From Aeromonas salmonicida subsp. salmonicida (GTDB taxonomy: Bacteria > Pseudomonadota > Gammaproteobacteria > Enterobacterales > Aeromonadaceae): a stretch of 64,000 nucleotides of DNA. Positions 46,509 to 55,257 of this stretch are shown piece after piece. The DNA lies in contig NZ_LSGW01000046.1 of NCBI RefSeq assembly GCF_001643305.1, forward strand, positions 1 through 64,000, given 5' to 3'. Each line of letters opens with the position of its first letter. The first letter of the stretch is position 1. A program made the translations under genes and the position numbers. The notes below the pieces were generated by a model. The model saw nothing but the letters and a program-made list of their open reading frames with translations, was not told the origin of the DNA and made no database searches.

Positions 46509-47635
46509 GTCTTTGCGGGCGGGTTCAGACCAGGCTCACCCGCCAGCTCCCCGACCACGCAGTTGCGCCCCGCCATCTTGGCCATGTAGAGGCATTCGTC
46601 AGCCCGATTGAGCAGATCTTCGACGCTCTCGCCGCGCTGGGCCAGGGTCAGACCGATACTCACCGTTACCTCCAGCAGCTCATCCGAGGTGGGGCTCTTC
46701 ACCAGTCGCGCCTCTACTGCCACCCGCAGCCGCTCCGCCACCCGCTTCGCCTGGGCCAGCTCGCCGCAACGGGGCAACAGGATGGCAAACTCCTCGCCAC
46801 CATAGCGGCCCAGCACCATGCCGGGCTCCAGCTGTTCTGCCAGGGTCGCCGCAACCTCTTTCAGCACCGCATCCCCCGCCAGATGACCAAAGGTGTCATT
46901 GATGCGCTTGAACCTGTCCAGATCCAGCAGCATGACGGCGAAGGGGGAGTGCTTATGATCCATGGTTACCCTGGCTTTGTCGAGCTGCTTCATCAGCAGG
47001 CGGCGGTTCATCATGCCGGTCAGTTCGTCCGTGGTGGACTCCCGGTAGAGCTGCAGCAGCATGTTGAGCTGGCCACACTGCACCCAGGCGCTGGTCATGG
47101 CAAACAACCCCAGCAACCAGACCTGATTGAGGGTCTGCATGCTCCACAGCGGCTGCCCCACCAGCAGCCAGTTCCCCACCAGGGTGGTCACCATAATGCC
47201 CCCTGTCAACTGCAAACTGAGGGAGAGCGGAATGGGGAAGATGGCAAACAGGCTGATGAGCAGATAGGGAAACGCCATGTAGCCCGCTTGCAGCTCCTGA
47301 TCTGCACCGAAGCTGTGCTGGCAGATAAGGGCAAACAGCAGCATCACCGTCATCAGATAGCCCAGCGCCCACTTCATGCGCTCGCGCTGGAAATGGATAA
47401 GATAGGAGAAGGGAATGAGCGGAGAGAGGGCCAGCAGGCAGAAAATCCGGGCCTGAAGCAGCGCATCAAACTGGGCGGCAGGCAGGGTCAACCAGTCCAC
47501 CAATGCCCAGGCGGGCAGCCCCACCATCAGTAAACAAGTGAGCAGACGCAGACGCACCGTCATAAAGCCCATGCGGGTCAGGGTAAAATCTTCGGAGTGG
47601 GCACGGGCACTCCAGAACTCCGACAGCTTCAGCAT
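46496..47635 (-). CDS. Membrane diguanylate cyclase (GGDEF)
   Basis: A 379-aa protein. Six N-terminal hydrophobic helices (residues about 20-190) form a MASE-like membrane sensor. The C-terminal GGDEF domain has TTDELTGMMNRRLL, MLLDLDRFKRINDTFGH and the active site RYGGEEFAIL, predicting cyclic di-GMP synthesis. The I-site RxxD is absent. The ATG at 47635 is preceded by GGAGG six bases upstream, better than the upstream GTG. It is the second cyclase in the window. Confidence 0.9.
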   Translation of the reverse strand: MLKLSEFWSARAHSEDFTLTRMGFMTVRLRLLTCLLMVGLPAWALVDWLTLPAAQFDALLQARIFCLLALSPLIPFSYLIHFQRERMKWALGYLMTVMLLFALICQHSFGADQELQAGYMAFPYLLISLFAIFPIPLSLSLQLTGGIMVTTLVGNWLLVGQPLWSMQTLNQVWLLGLFAMTSAWVQCGQLNMLLQLYRESTTDELTGMMNRRLLMKQLDKARVTMDHKHSPFAVMLLDLDRFKRINDTFGHLAGDAVLKEVAATLAEQLEPGMVLGRYGGEEFAILLPRCGELAQAKRVAERLRVAVEARLVKSPTSDELLEVTVSIGLTLAQRGESVEDLLNRADECLYMAKMAGRNCVVGELAGEPGLNPPAKTDAA

Positions 47636-47755
47636 CCAGAGCCTCCAAGTCACGAGAGAGGGCTCATTCTACGCCGTGAAAGTACAAAATCCTATGGAAC
47701 AGACGCCATTTGAGGGCGAGCACCGTCACACAAACCGGCGGATCATAAACGCCAT

Positions 47756-47771
47756 GCGCAAACGTTTCAAC
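47756..47771. promoter_or_regulatory. Candidate PurR operator
   Basis: GCGCAAACGTTTCAAC matches the PurR consensus ACGCAAACGTTTGCGT at 11 of 16 bases, with the core CAAACGTTT intact. It lies 112 bases upstream of the xanthine permease gene, a plausible purine target. Confidence 0.4.
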
Positions 47772-47882
47772 CCATGGAAAAATAAACCGGTTTCAGCCCG
47801 AATTAGCGCTGGTCAGCCTGATTTCAATCACTAAAATAGCGCCCAATTTTCTCCCCCCTCCCCCCACACATTCGAGGTATTT

Positions 47883-49280
47883 ATGGAACAGGCTGCCGCC
47901 GCGCGCGCAACCAGAGAGGCACATCCCCCCAGACGTGCCCACAGCGAACTGGTCTATGGCATAGACGATGTCCCCCCCCTGCCCCAGACCCTGTTCGCCG
48001 CCCTGCAGCATATGCTCGCCATGTTTGTCGCCATCATCACTCCGCCCCTCATCATCGCCAACGCCCTCGGCCTCCCTGCCGCCGACACCCGTTATATCGT
48101 CTCCATGTCGCTGGTCATGTCCGGCATCGCCTCCTTCATCCAGACCCGCCGCTTCGGCCCCATCGGTTCCGGCCTGCTCTCGGTACAGGGCACCAGCTTC
48201 AATTTCCTCGGTCCCATCATCGCCAGTGGCCTCGCTCTCAAACAGGCAGCCATGCCTACCGAGGATCTGCTGGGTACCCTGTTTGGCACCATGCTGGTGG
48301 CCGCCCTCACCATGGTGGTGATGAGCCGCTTCCTCCATCTGGTCAAGCAGGTGATCACCCCGTTGGTAACCGGCATAGTGGTGCTGCTGATCGGCCTGAC
48401 CCTGATCAAGGTGGGACTCATCAGCATGGGTGGCGGTTACGCCGCGCTCTCTGACGGCAGCTTCGCCAGCCACAGCAACCTCTTTCTCTCCCTGCTGGTG
48501 CTGGGTCTTATCGTGCTGCTGCAGCGCAGCCGCAACCCCTGGCTGCGCCTCTCCGCCATCATGATCGCCATGCTGGTGGGCTATGCGGCAGCACTGATAC
48601 TGGGCAAGGTCACGGCCCCCACCTTCGACGGTCCCCTGGTGATGGTGCCGATCCCGCTCCACTACGGGCTCGGCTTTGACTGGCAGCTGTTTGTGCCGCT
48701 GGCCATCATCTTCGTGGTGACTGCGCTTGAAGCCATCGGCGACATGACGGCCACATCGGACATCTCGGGGGAACCGCTGAAAGGGCCCGTCTACATGGCG
48801 CGGATCAAGGGGGGCGTGCTGGCCGATGGCGCCAACTCCATGCTGGCGGCGGTCTTCTCCACCTTCCCCATGTCCACCTTTGCCCAGAACAACGGCGTCA
48901 TCCAGCTGACCGGGGTGGCCAGTCGCCATGTCGGCCTCTTTATCGCCGCCATGCTCGCCCTGCTCGGCCTGTTCCCGGCGGTCGCCAGTCTGGTGCAGCA
49001 GATCCCGGAACCCGTGCTGGGTGGAGCCACCATCGTCATGTTCGGCACCATAGCCGCAGCCGGGGTGCGCATCATCTCCCGTGAGGAGCTGGACAGGCGC
49101 GCCCTCATGATACTGGCAGTGTCGCTGGCCATGGGACTGGGTGTGGCACAGGTGCCTGAAGTGCTGCAACATCTGCCGGAGCTGGCCAAAAGCGTGCTCT
49201 CCTATGGCGTTGCCACCGGTGGCCTCACCGCCATCATCATGAACCTGCTGCTGCCCAAACGCGGCATCTCTCATCCATGA
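47883..49280 (+). CDS. xanP: Xanthine permease (NCS2 family)
   Basis: A 465-aa proton-coupled purine importer with 14 helices. The NCS2 motif is [19 protein letters not shown]; conserved residues of xanthine transporters appear in [19 protein letters not shown] (Glu, Asp) and [20 protein letters not shown] (Gln-Asn). The [21 protein letters not shown] start and the C-terminal half follow E. coli XanP closely. A possible PurR box lies upstream. The start has no strong ribosome binding site (GAGG at about six bases). Confidence 0.92.
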   Translation: MEQAAAARATREAHPPRRAHSELVYGIDDVPPLPQTLFAALQHMLAMFVAIITPPLIIANALGLPAADTRYIVSMSLVMSGIASFIQTRRFGPIGSGLLSVQGTSFNFLGPIIASGLALKQAAMPTEDLLGTLFGTMLVAALTMVVMSRFLHLVKQVITPLVTGIVVLLIGLTLIKVGLISMGGGYAALSDGSFASHSNLFLSLLVLGLIVLLQRSRNPWLRLSAIMIAMLVGYAAALILGKVTAPTFDGPLVMVPIPLHYGLGFDWQLFVPLAIIFVVTALEAIGDMTATSDISGEPLKGPVYMARIKGGVLADGANSMLAAVFSTFPMSTFAQNNGVIQLTGVASRHVGLFIAAMLALLGLFPAVASLVQQIPEPVLGGATIVMFGTIAAAGVRIISREELDRRALMILAVSLAMGLGVAQVPEVLQHLPELAKSVLSYGVATGGLTAIIMNLLLPKRGISHP

Positions 49281-49333
49281 GTGGCCTCTCGCTGATAACG
49301 CTGCACATTGCATAACCCAGGTAGATGATCCAG

Positions 49334-49350
49334 GCCCCGCACTGCGGGGC
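49334..49350 (+). terminator. Weak terminator after xanP
   Basis: The stem gccccgc/gcggggc is followed by only TTT. Confidence 0.5.
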
Positions 49351-49409
49351 TTTACCTTGCCGGTTCCCGCAGGTAGTGTGCTGGGCAGCCTTTTTCCAAG
49401 GATGCCGTC

Positions 49410-50111
49410 ATGCCCTATGCCCTGCTCCCTCCTCAAGCTGATGCCCACACTCCCGACCTGATTTTGGCGCAAGAGCAGCACTGGCTGCGGGACTGTGCCC
49501 GTGACGGCCAAGCCCGAGCGCACCTCTGGCAGGCCCCCCAATGCCTGATTGTCACCCGCAAGGACACGCGACTCCCCCGCTATCAGGCCGCCTGCGAACA
49601 GCTCGCTCGCGAAGGCTGGCCCGTCCATGTGCGCGACAGCGGTGGCACCGCCGTGCCCCACGGGGCGGGTATTCTCAACCTCTCTTTGCTATTGCCCCGC
49701 ACCACCACGGATCTTGGCCACTACTACCGGCTACTGGGCGCCCCTCTGCTGACCCTGCTGGCCGACCATGGCCTGAGTGGCGGCTACGACTTCGTGCCCG
49801 GTTCCTTTTGCGATGGCCAGTACAATCTGGTGATCGGGGATCGCAAGATCACCGGCACGGCCCAGCGCTGGCTGGCACCGGGCCAGGATCACAACGGCGC
49901 CGTGCTAGCGCAAGCCATGCTGCTGGTGGCGGGTGATGTTGATGAGGGCACCCGGATGGCGAGTCGTTTCTACGAGCTGGCGGGCGGGGAGCTGCGTTTT
50001 ATGGCCGGCACCTCGACGACCTTGGCCCGCTGCATTGCATGGCAGGGGAGCGATGAGGCGTTGGTGGACAAGGTGCGAGGACGGCTGGAGACCCTGCTGA
50101 CCAAGCAATAA
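49410..50111 (+). CDS. Lipoate-protein ligase-like protein
   Basis: A 233-aa protein of the BPL/LplA/LipB fold. The family motifs are RDSGGTAVPHGAGILNLSLL (the nucleotide/acyl site, about residues 75-95) and YNLVIGDRKITGTAQRW, with the catalytic Lys in DRKI. It would attach lipoate or a related acyl group to a protein lysine. It is shorter than E. coli LplA (338 aa) and lacks the C-terminal accessory domain, so it may need a partner or use acyl transfer. It is not operonic with xanP: a weak terminator lies between. Confidence 0.8.
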   Translation: MPYALLPPQADAHTPDLILAQEQHWLRDCARDGQARAHLWQAPQCLIVTRKDTRLPRYQAACEQLAREGWPVHVRDSGGTAVPHGAGILNLSLLLPRTTTDLGHYYRLLGAPLLTLLADHGLSGGYDFVPGSFCDGQYNLVIGDRKITGTAQRWLAPGQDHNGAVLAQAMLLVAGDVDEGTRMASRFYELAGGELRFMAGTSTTLARCIAWQGSDEALVDKVRGRLETLLTKQ

Positions 50112-50153
50112 ACATCTCACTCACCAAGGCTGAGAACGACTACGGCCCCCCAA

Positions 50154-50184
50154 AAAAAAGCCACGACCCGGGTCGTGGCTTTTT
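50154..50184. terminator. Bidirectional terminator
   Basis: The stem aaaagccacgaccc/gggtcgtggctttt separates the convergent ligase and symporter genes. Confidence 0.88.
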
Positions 50185-50210
50185 CGTTTTCGCGTAGTGC
50201 AGAGGCCGGG

Positions 50211-51587
50211 TCAGGCGGTCTGCGGCTCGGGCTCGGACTCCGTGTCGCGATCCCGGCTGAAGTAGGCGCGAGTTTCGGCGATCACCACATGACGCAGGCC
50301 GATGAGACCGATGAGGTTGGGCACCGCCATCAGGCCGTTGACGATATCGGCCAAGAGCCAAATCATGTCCAGATGGAGGAAGGCGCCGCTCGCCACCAGC
50401 ACCAGATAGATGAGGCGGTAGGGCTTGATCGCCTTGACCCCGAACAGGTACTCGGTGCAGCGCTCGCCGTAGTAGTTCCAGCCGAGGATGGTGGTGAAGG
50501 CGAAGAACAACAGGCCAATGCTCACCAGATACTGGCCGATATGGGCATCCAAGCCTTGCGCAAAGGCGGCACTGGTCATGGCGGCACCGCTGAGATCGCC
50601 GCCCCACACCCCTGTCACCACCAGGGTCAGACCTGTCATGGTGCAGATGATGATGGTGTCGATGAAGGTGCCCGTCATGGAGACCAGCCCCTGCTCCACG
50701 CAGGAATCCGTCTTGGCCGCCGCTGCCGCTATGGGGGCCGAGCCCAGACCCGACTCGTTGGAGAAGACTCCCCGCGCCACACCGGACTGGATCGCCAGCA
50801 TGATGCTGGCGCCGACAAAGCCGCCAGTGGCCGCGTGGCCGGTAAAGGCGCTGCTTATCACCAGACCAATCGCCTCGGGCAGGGCGCCGGCGTTGTTCAC
50901 CAGCACACCGGCACAGGCGAGGATGTAGAAGATGGCCATGAAGGGCACCACCTTGCTCGACACGCTGGAGATGGACTGGATCCCCCCCAGTGTTACCAGC
51001 GCCACTATCAGGGTCAGCACAACGGCGGTCGCTTCACGGGGCACCGAGAAGGAGAGGCTCATGGCGTCGGAGATGGCGTTGACCTGGGGGAAAGTACCGA
51101 TGCCGAAGAAGGCGACACCAATGCCGAACAGGGCAAACAGCTTGGCCAGCGGCTTGGAGCCGAGCCCCTTTTCCAGGTAGTACATGGGGCCACCGGCCAT
51201 CTGGCCGTTGGCATCCTGCTGGCGATATTTGACCGCCAGCAGACACTCGGCGTACTTGGTCGCCATGCCGAACAGGGCCGCCATCCACATCCAGAACAGG
51301 GCCCCCGGGCCGCCGAGCTTGATGGCGGTAGCGACGCCGACTATGTTGCCTGTGCCAATGGTGGCGGAGAGTGCGGTACAGAGAGCGCCGAAGCTGGAGA
51401 CGTCCCCCTGCTTGCCCTGGCCCTGATCGCGACCAAAGACCAGCCGCAAGGCGAGCGGCAAACGCACCACCTGAAGCAGACCCAGACGCAGGGTGAGATA
51501 GACACCGGTCCCGACCAGCAGGATCAGCAGGGGCGGACCCCAGATAAAATTATCGATGGCGGTTAACGCCGATTGAATTGATGACAT
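50211..51587 (-). CDS. Sodium:alanine/glycine symporter (AGCS family)
   Basis: A 458-aa inner-membrane Na+ symporter with about 11 helices. The AGCS signature GALFWMWMAALFGMATKYAE is at about residues 92-111, preceded by ALSATIGTGNIVGVATAI. NESGLGSAPIAAAAA is the second diagnostic stretch. Family members import Ala, Gly or D-Ala. The tandem glycine riboswitch in the leader argues that glycine is a substrate and that expression rises with glycine, as for the Vibrio homologue. The ribosome binding site AAGGAGGA lies in the 3' arm of a perfect hairpin. Confidence 0.93.
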   Translation of the reverse strand: MSSIQSALTAIDNFIWGPPLLILLVGTGVYLTLRLGLLQVVRLPLALRLVFGRDQGQGKQGDVSSFGALCTALSATIGTGNIVGVATAIKLGGPGALFWMWMAALFGMATKYAECLLAVKYRQQDANGQMAGGPMYYLEKGLGSKPLAKLFALFGIGVAFFGIGTFPQVNAISDAMSLSFSVPREATAVVLTLIVALVTLGGIQSISSVSSKVVPFMAIFYILACAGVLVNNAGALPEAIGLVISSAFTGHAATGGFVGASIMLAIQSGVARGVFSNESGLGSAPIAAAAAKTDSCVEQGLVSMTGTFIDTIIICTMTGLTLVVTGVWGGDLSGAAMTSAAFAQGLDAHIGQYLVSIGLLFFAFTTILGWNYYGERCTEYLFGVKAIKPYRLIYLVLVASGAFLHLDMIWLLADIVNGLMAVPNLIGLIGLRHVVIAETRAYFSRDRDTESEPEPQTA

Positions 51588-51590
51588 GCG

Positions 51591-51620
51591 TCCTCCTTAA
51601 AAAACAAAGATTAAGGAGGA
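51591..51620 (-). promoter_or_regulatory. Hairpin enclosing the ribosome binding site of the AGCS symporter
   Basis: In the mRNA, TCCTCCTTAA (51620-51611) and TTAAGGAGGA (51600-51591) form a perfect 10-bp stem with a 10-base loop. The second arm is the Shine-Dalgarno, ending three bases before the ATG. It is a candidate translational expression platform for the riboswitch above. Confidence 0.65.
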
Positions 51621-51705
51621 GAAGGATGATCTTCCCAAATAGTCGCGATCACCAGAGGGTGATCGGATGCGGGCCAAGCCCAGGTACAACCATCCCATCC
51701 CCTCT

Positions 51706-51890
51706 GTCCTTTTGCCTGAGAGTTTCCGGCGCCAGCCTGCCCTTGCGGGTAGTCATGGTGCCTTGCTCCTTCGGCGCCCGATTCAACGGGTCTCTCCAGA
51801 GTATCGTCCAGTAGCAGTCCACACCGGTTGCCCGGTACCTGAAAGATTCACTTCTTCGGTGGATGGTCCCCCATCGCTCTCCTGCTACCT
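51706..51890 (-). promoter_or_regulatory. Tandem glycine riboswitch
   Basis: Two glycine aptamers follow one another on the minus strand. The first starts GCAGGAGAGCGATGGG (about 51890) and includes CACCGAAGAAGTGAATCTTTCAG. The second starts CTCTGGAGAGACCC and includes GGGCGCCGAAGGAGCAAG and AAACTCTCAGGCAAAAGGAC (about 51706). The conserved GGAGAG, CCGAAG and CTCAGG elements occur in both halves. Cooperative glycine binding switches expression in this class. It precedes the AGCS symporter, the classical arrangement in Vibrio. Confidence 0.95.
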
Positions 51891-52018
51891 TCATCCGAAC
51901 TAGTTTGGATTAGGAAGCGGGCATGTTAATCCAAAAAATGTGAGCTGTCTCGCACTCGGCCATCCTGGCCCCGGCTTTTTTTCCGTTCAGTCCATCGTCG
52001 GGATAAATGTTACTTGTT

Positions 52019-52041
52019 CGTTAACTATCAATAGGTTAACG
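52019..52041. promoter_or_regulatory. Palindrome upstream of the decarboxylase gene
   Basis: CGTTAAC and GTTAACG form a perfect inverted repeat with a 9-base spacer, about 275 bases before the start codon. It has the form of a dimer-binding operator; the binding protein is unknown. Confidence 0.35.
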
Positions 52042-52316
52042 AGCATTATGCTGGATCAACCCGATCAACATTATTGACCGGCTCGCGTATCAAGATGATC
52101 TTTCGTCTCGACCAGAAAAACTTTCCAACATATCCAATCAAAATGCTTGCACAGAAACGCAATAAGCCGATAATCCCGCGCATAACTAAGCACTTTGCGA
52201 TGGAGTTATGCACTGTGTTTGGTCGGTACTTCCGGACCACTCGCCTGAGCCGGCCGCTGCCGTCTCAACAAACCAAGGCTAGGGCAAATCTGCCCCCTAA
52301 GGATGATCAAAAGAGA

Positions 52317-53468
52317 ATGAACGAGACCCTGGTAGCACAAGATTACCGTCAACTGGTTGAACAATTCGGCTCTCCCCTGCTGCTGCTCGACAAGGCAGCC
52401 GTCCGCAAACAGTATCGGGCCCTGGTCGCCGCCCTGCCCGATGTACGCTTGCACTACGCACTCAAGCCACTGCCCCATGAGGCTGTGGTCTCTGTATTGA
52501 AGGAAGAGGGGGCCTGTTTCGATCTCGCCACCAATGGCGAAGTGGATCTGGTGCGCAGCCAAGGGGTTCGCCCGGGACGCTGTATTCATACCCACCCCAT
52601 CAAGCGCGACAGCGATATCCGCTATGCGCTGGAGTACGGCTGCACAGTGTTTGTCTATGACAATCCGCTGGAGCTGGAGAAGTTCATTCCCTACAAGGAC
52701 GAAGTGAAGCTGCTGCTGCGGGTCAGCTTCCCGAACCCCGAGACCAAGGTCGACCTTTCCAAAAAATTCGGCTGTACCCCGGAGCAGGCGCTGCCGCTGC
52801 TGCAACTGGCCCACGCCAAGGGGATCAAGGTGATGGGGCTGTCGTTCCACGTCGGCTCCCAGGTGCCCCACGCCCGTCGCCATGTGCAGGCCATCGACGC
52901 CTGTCGCGAGATCATGGAGCAGGCTTGGGATCTGGGGCTCAAACCCTGGGTGCTGGATATCGGCGGTGGTTTCCCGGTGGATTATGATGGCGGCGAGTTC
53001 GACATCGACGGCTTCTGCGCCCCAATCCGCGAGGCGCTTGCCAAGCTGCCCGCCACTGTGCAGAAGATTGCCGAGCCGGGCCGTTTCATCAGCCCGCCAG
53101 CCATGACTTCAATCTCCAGCGTGATGGGCAAGGCCCACCGCGGTGACAAGATCTGGTACTACCTGGATGACGGCCTGTATGGCAGCTACAACGGTCAGCT
53201 CTATGATCACGTCACCTATCCGGTCTCGACCCCCTATGCCCGTGGCGAGCAGCACAACTCTGTGCTCTCCGGCCCGACCTGTGACAGCGTGGACGTGATC
53301 CGCGAGGAGATCATGCTGCCGGATCTGGCGATCGGCGAACTGGTGGTGGGCCGGGTCATGGGTGCCTACACCTGGGCCTCAGCCTCGACCTTCAACTTCT
53401 TCCCCAAGGCGAGCATCCTGATCCTGGACAGCGCGCAGCAAGGTCAGAAGCTGGTGGCGGCTGCCTGA
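52317..53468 (+). CDS. Ornithine/lysine decarboxylase, alanine-racemase fold (group IV)
   Basis: A 383-aa PLP enzyme decarboxylating ornithine and/or lysine to putrescine or cadaverine. The PLP Lys is in LHYALKPLPHEAV (about residue 46). The glycine loop is LDIGGGFPVDYDG, and the catalytic Cys is in GPTCDSVDVI, the hallmark of eukaryotic-type L/ODC. The N-terminal extension in the same frame (52074 on) lacks homology, so I start at 52317. The substrate preference cannot be read from sequence. A terminator follows. Confidence 0.88.
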   Translation: MNETLVAQDYRQLVEQFGSPLLLLDKAAVRKQYRALVAALPDVRLHYALKPLPHEAVVSVLKEEGACFDLATNGEVDLVRSQGVRPGRCIHTHPIKRDSDIRYALEYGCTVFVYDNPLELEKFIPYKDEVKLLLRVSFPNPETKVDLSKKFGCTPEQALPLLQLAHAKGIKVMGLSFHVGSQVPHARRHVQAIDACREIMEQAWDLGLKPWVLDIGGGFPVDYDGGEFDIDGFCAPIREALAKLPATVQKIAEPGRFISPPAMTSISSVMGKAHRGDKIWYYLDDGLYGSYNGQLYDHVTYPVSTPYARGEQHNSVLSGPTCDSVDVIREEIMLPDLAIGELVVGRVMGAYTWASASTFNFFPKASILILDSAQQGQKLVAAA

Positions 53469-53512
53469 AGATAAACGCTGACGCGGGCTGAGCCTGCCCA
53501 GAGACAAAAACA

Positions 53513-53540
53513 AGAGGGGGAAGCCGATGCTTCCCCCTCT
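53513..53540. terminator. Bidirectional terminator
   Basis: The stem agagggggaagc/gcttccccctct lies between the decarboxylase and yrbG. Confidence 0.88.
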
Positions 53541-53564
53541 CTCATTGCGCTTTATCCAGACTGG

Positions 53565-54533
53565 CTAGATAAATTGGCTGGTCAGCAACCATCCGGTGTA
53601 AGCCACAAAGATGGCGAGCAGTATGCCTCCTTCCAGTCGGCTGATCCGGCCCTGTCCCTTGCGGCCCAGACACATCACCAGCAACAGCAGGGTCAGCCCC
53701 ATCATGATGCTCCAGTCACGGCTGAGCACCTCGGGCGCCACATCCAGCGGCGCTATGCCTGCGGCTATGCCCACCACGGCCAGGGTATTGAACAGGTTGG
53801 AGCCGAGCACGTTGCCGAGCGCCAGATCGTGCTCATTCTTTCGAATGGCGATAAGAGAAGAAGCCAGCTCCGGCAAGGAGGTGCCCACCGCCACTATGGT
53901 CAGGCCAATCACCAGATCGCTGATGCCAAGGGCCTGGGCAATGGTAACGGCGCCCCATACCAGCAGGCGGGAGGCGCCAATCAGCAGTACCAGCCCGACG
54001 ATGAGCCAGATAATGGCGCTTTTGAGGGACATGCCTTCACTGCTGATGCTCTCTTCGGTATCCACATCGAGCGCATCTCCCTTGCCATGCATGCCAGCCC
54101 AGATGGACCAGCCCATCAGCACCAGAAACACAGCGCCTAGGATCAGGGCATCCGTGCTGTCGAGCCGACCATCGATCAGCAGGGCGCCGGAGAGCAGCGT
54201 AATGCCGAGCAGTATAGGGATCTCCTTGCGCACCACCTGGGAAGCCACCGCAATAGGACTGATAAGGGCGGTCAAACCCAGGATCAGCGCAATGTTGGTG
54301 ATGTTGGAGCCATAGGCGTTGCCAAGGGCCAAACCGGGATTGCCTTGAGAAGCCGCCAGCGCCGAGACCACCATCTCGGGAGCCGAGGTGCCAAAACCTA
54401 TGATCACCATACCGATAAGCAGCGGCGGCATGCCGGCATAACGGGCGGTCGCGGCAGCACCGTCCACAAACTTGTCTGCACTCCAGACCAGCAGCGCCAG
54501 TCCGGCAATCAGGGCAACAACAGCCAGAGTCAT
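53565..54533 (-). CDS. yrbG: Na+/Ca2+ exchanger-family protein YrbG
   Basis: A 322-aa inner-membrane antiporter of the CaCA family. The two alpha repeats are visible: IGMVIIGFGTSAPEMVVSAL...GNAYGSNITNIALILG and IGLTIVAVGTSLPELASSLI...GNVLGSNLFNTLAVVG. The inter-repeat loop is acidic (DALDVDTEESISSEG). It matches E. coli YrbG in size (325 aa). It stands alone, with no lipid-transport mla genes beside it as in E. coli. Confidence 0.9.
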   Translation of the reverse strand: MTLAVVALIAGLALLVWSADKFVDGAAATARYAGMPPLLIGMVIIGFGTSAPEMVVSALAASQGNPGLALGNAYGSNITNIALILGLTALISPIAVASQVVRKEIPILLGITLLSGALLIDGRLDSTDALILGAVFLVLMGWSIWAGMHGKGDALDVDTEESISSEGMSLKSAIIWLIVGLVLLIGASRLLVWGAVTIAQALGISDLVIGLTIVAVGTSLPELASSLIAIRKNEHDLALGNVLGSNLFNTLAVVGIAAGIAPLDVAPEVLSRDWSIMMGLTLLLLVMCLGRKGQGRISRLEGGILLAIFVAYTGWLLTSQFI

Positions 54534-54658
54534 AATGTTTCTATCTCATCAGATGAAAAAACAGGAGCCAGGTATTGAGCCTGACCCCTTCCAAGTTGGG
54601 CACAGTGTAACGGTCCGACTTGCCTTTTCAAGGGGAAATCAAACACTGATTGATGATT

Positions 54659-55132
54659 TCAAAGTGCCGCCAGCAGACTGCTGGCGTCGGAGACCTCGAA
54701 CTTGCCGGGCGCTTCTACAAACAGCCGTGTGACCACACCATCCAACGCGATCAGCGCAAAGCGCTGGGCCCGCAAGCCGCCGAAGGCGCCAGTCTCCTTG
54801 GCAAGGCCCAAGGCTTGCGTCCAGCTGCCGTCGCCGTCCGCCAGCATGGTGATGGCGTCGGCGTTCTGGGCCACCTGCCACGCCTTCATCACAAAGGCAT
54901 CGTTCACCGACAGGCAATAGATGGCATCCACCCCTTTGGCCTTGAACTGGTCGGCCAATACCACGTAACCGGGCAGGTGGGCATTGGAACAGGTGGGGGT
55001 AAAAGCGCCGGGTACCGCAAACAGTATCACCGTCTTGCCGGCAAACAGGGCCTGGCTATCCTGCACCTGCTTGCCCTCGGCGGTGATAAAGGTAAATTCG
55101 CCCGCAGGCAGGGTCTGGCCAATGGCAATCAT
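54659..55132 (-). CDS. Peroxiredoxin, Prx5 type
   Basis: A 157-aa thiol peroxidase. The peroxidatic Cys sits in VPGAFTPTCSNAHLPGY (about residue 49), the Prx5 signature, with the conserved Arg in GLRAQRFALI. The only other Cys, in AIYCLSVND, is the non-resolving one typical of 1-Cys Prx5 enzymes, so reduction probably needs glutathione/glutaredoxin. I chose the ATG at 55132; eleven upstream codons lack homology. Confidence 0.9.
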   Translation of the reverse strand: MIAIGQTLPAGEFTFITAEGKQVQDSQALFAGKTVILFAVPGAFTPTCSNAHLPGYVVLADQFKAKGVDAIYCLSVNDAFVMKAWQVAQNADAITMLADGDGSWTQALGLAKETGAFGGLRAQRFALIALDGVVTRLFVEAPGKFEVSDASSLLAAL

Positions 55133-55257
55133 GATATCTCGTCCGTGATGAAGATAAGGAACCACAGTCTACCCCAGCCAGTGAGCCGGCAACACACCCC
55201 CATCTGCATCGCCATTTGAACTAACCTTGAGCAGGATCAGCCGACCAAGGAGGCCTC

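Noticed and set aside
47793-49661. Minus-strand frame opposite xanP
   Set aside because: Antisense shadow of a conserved permease; its translation is dominated by His, Gly and Gln.
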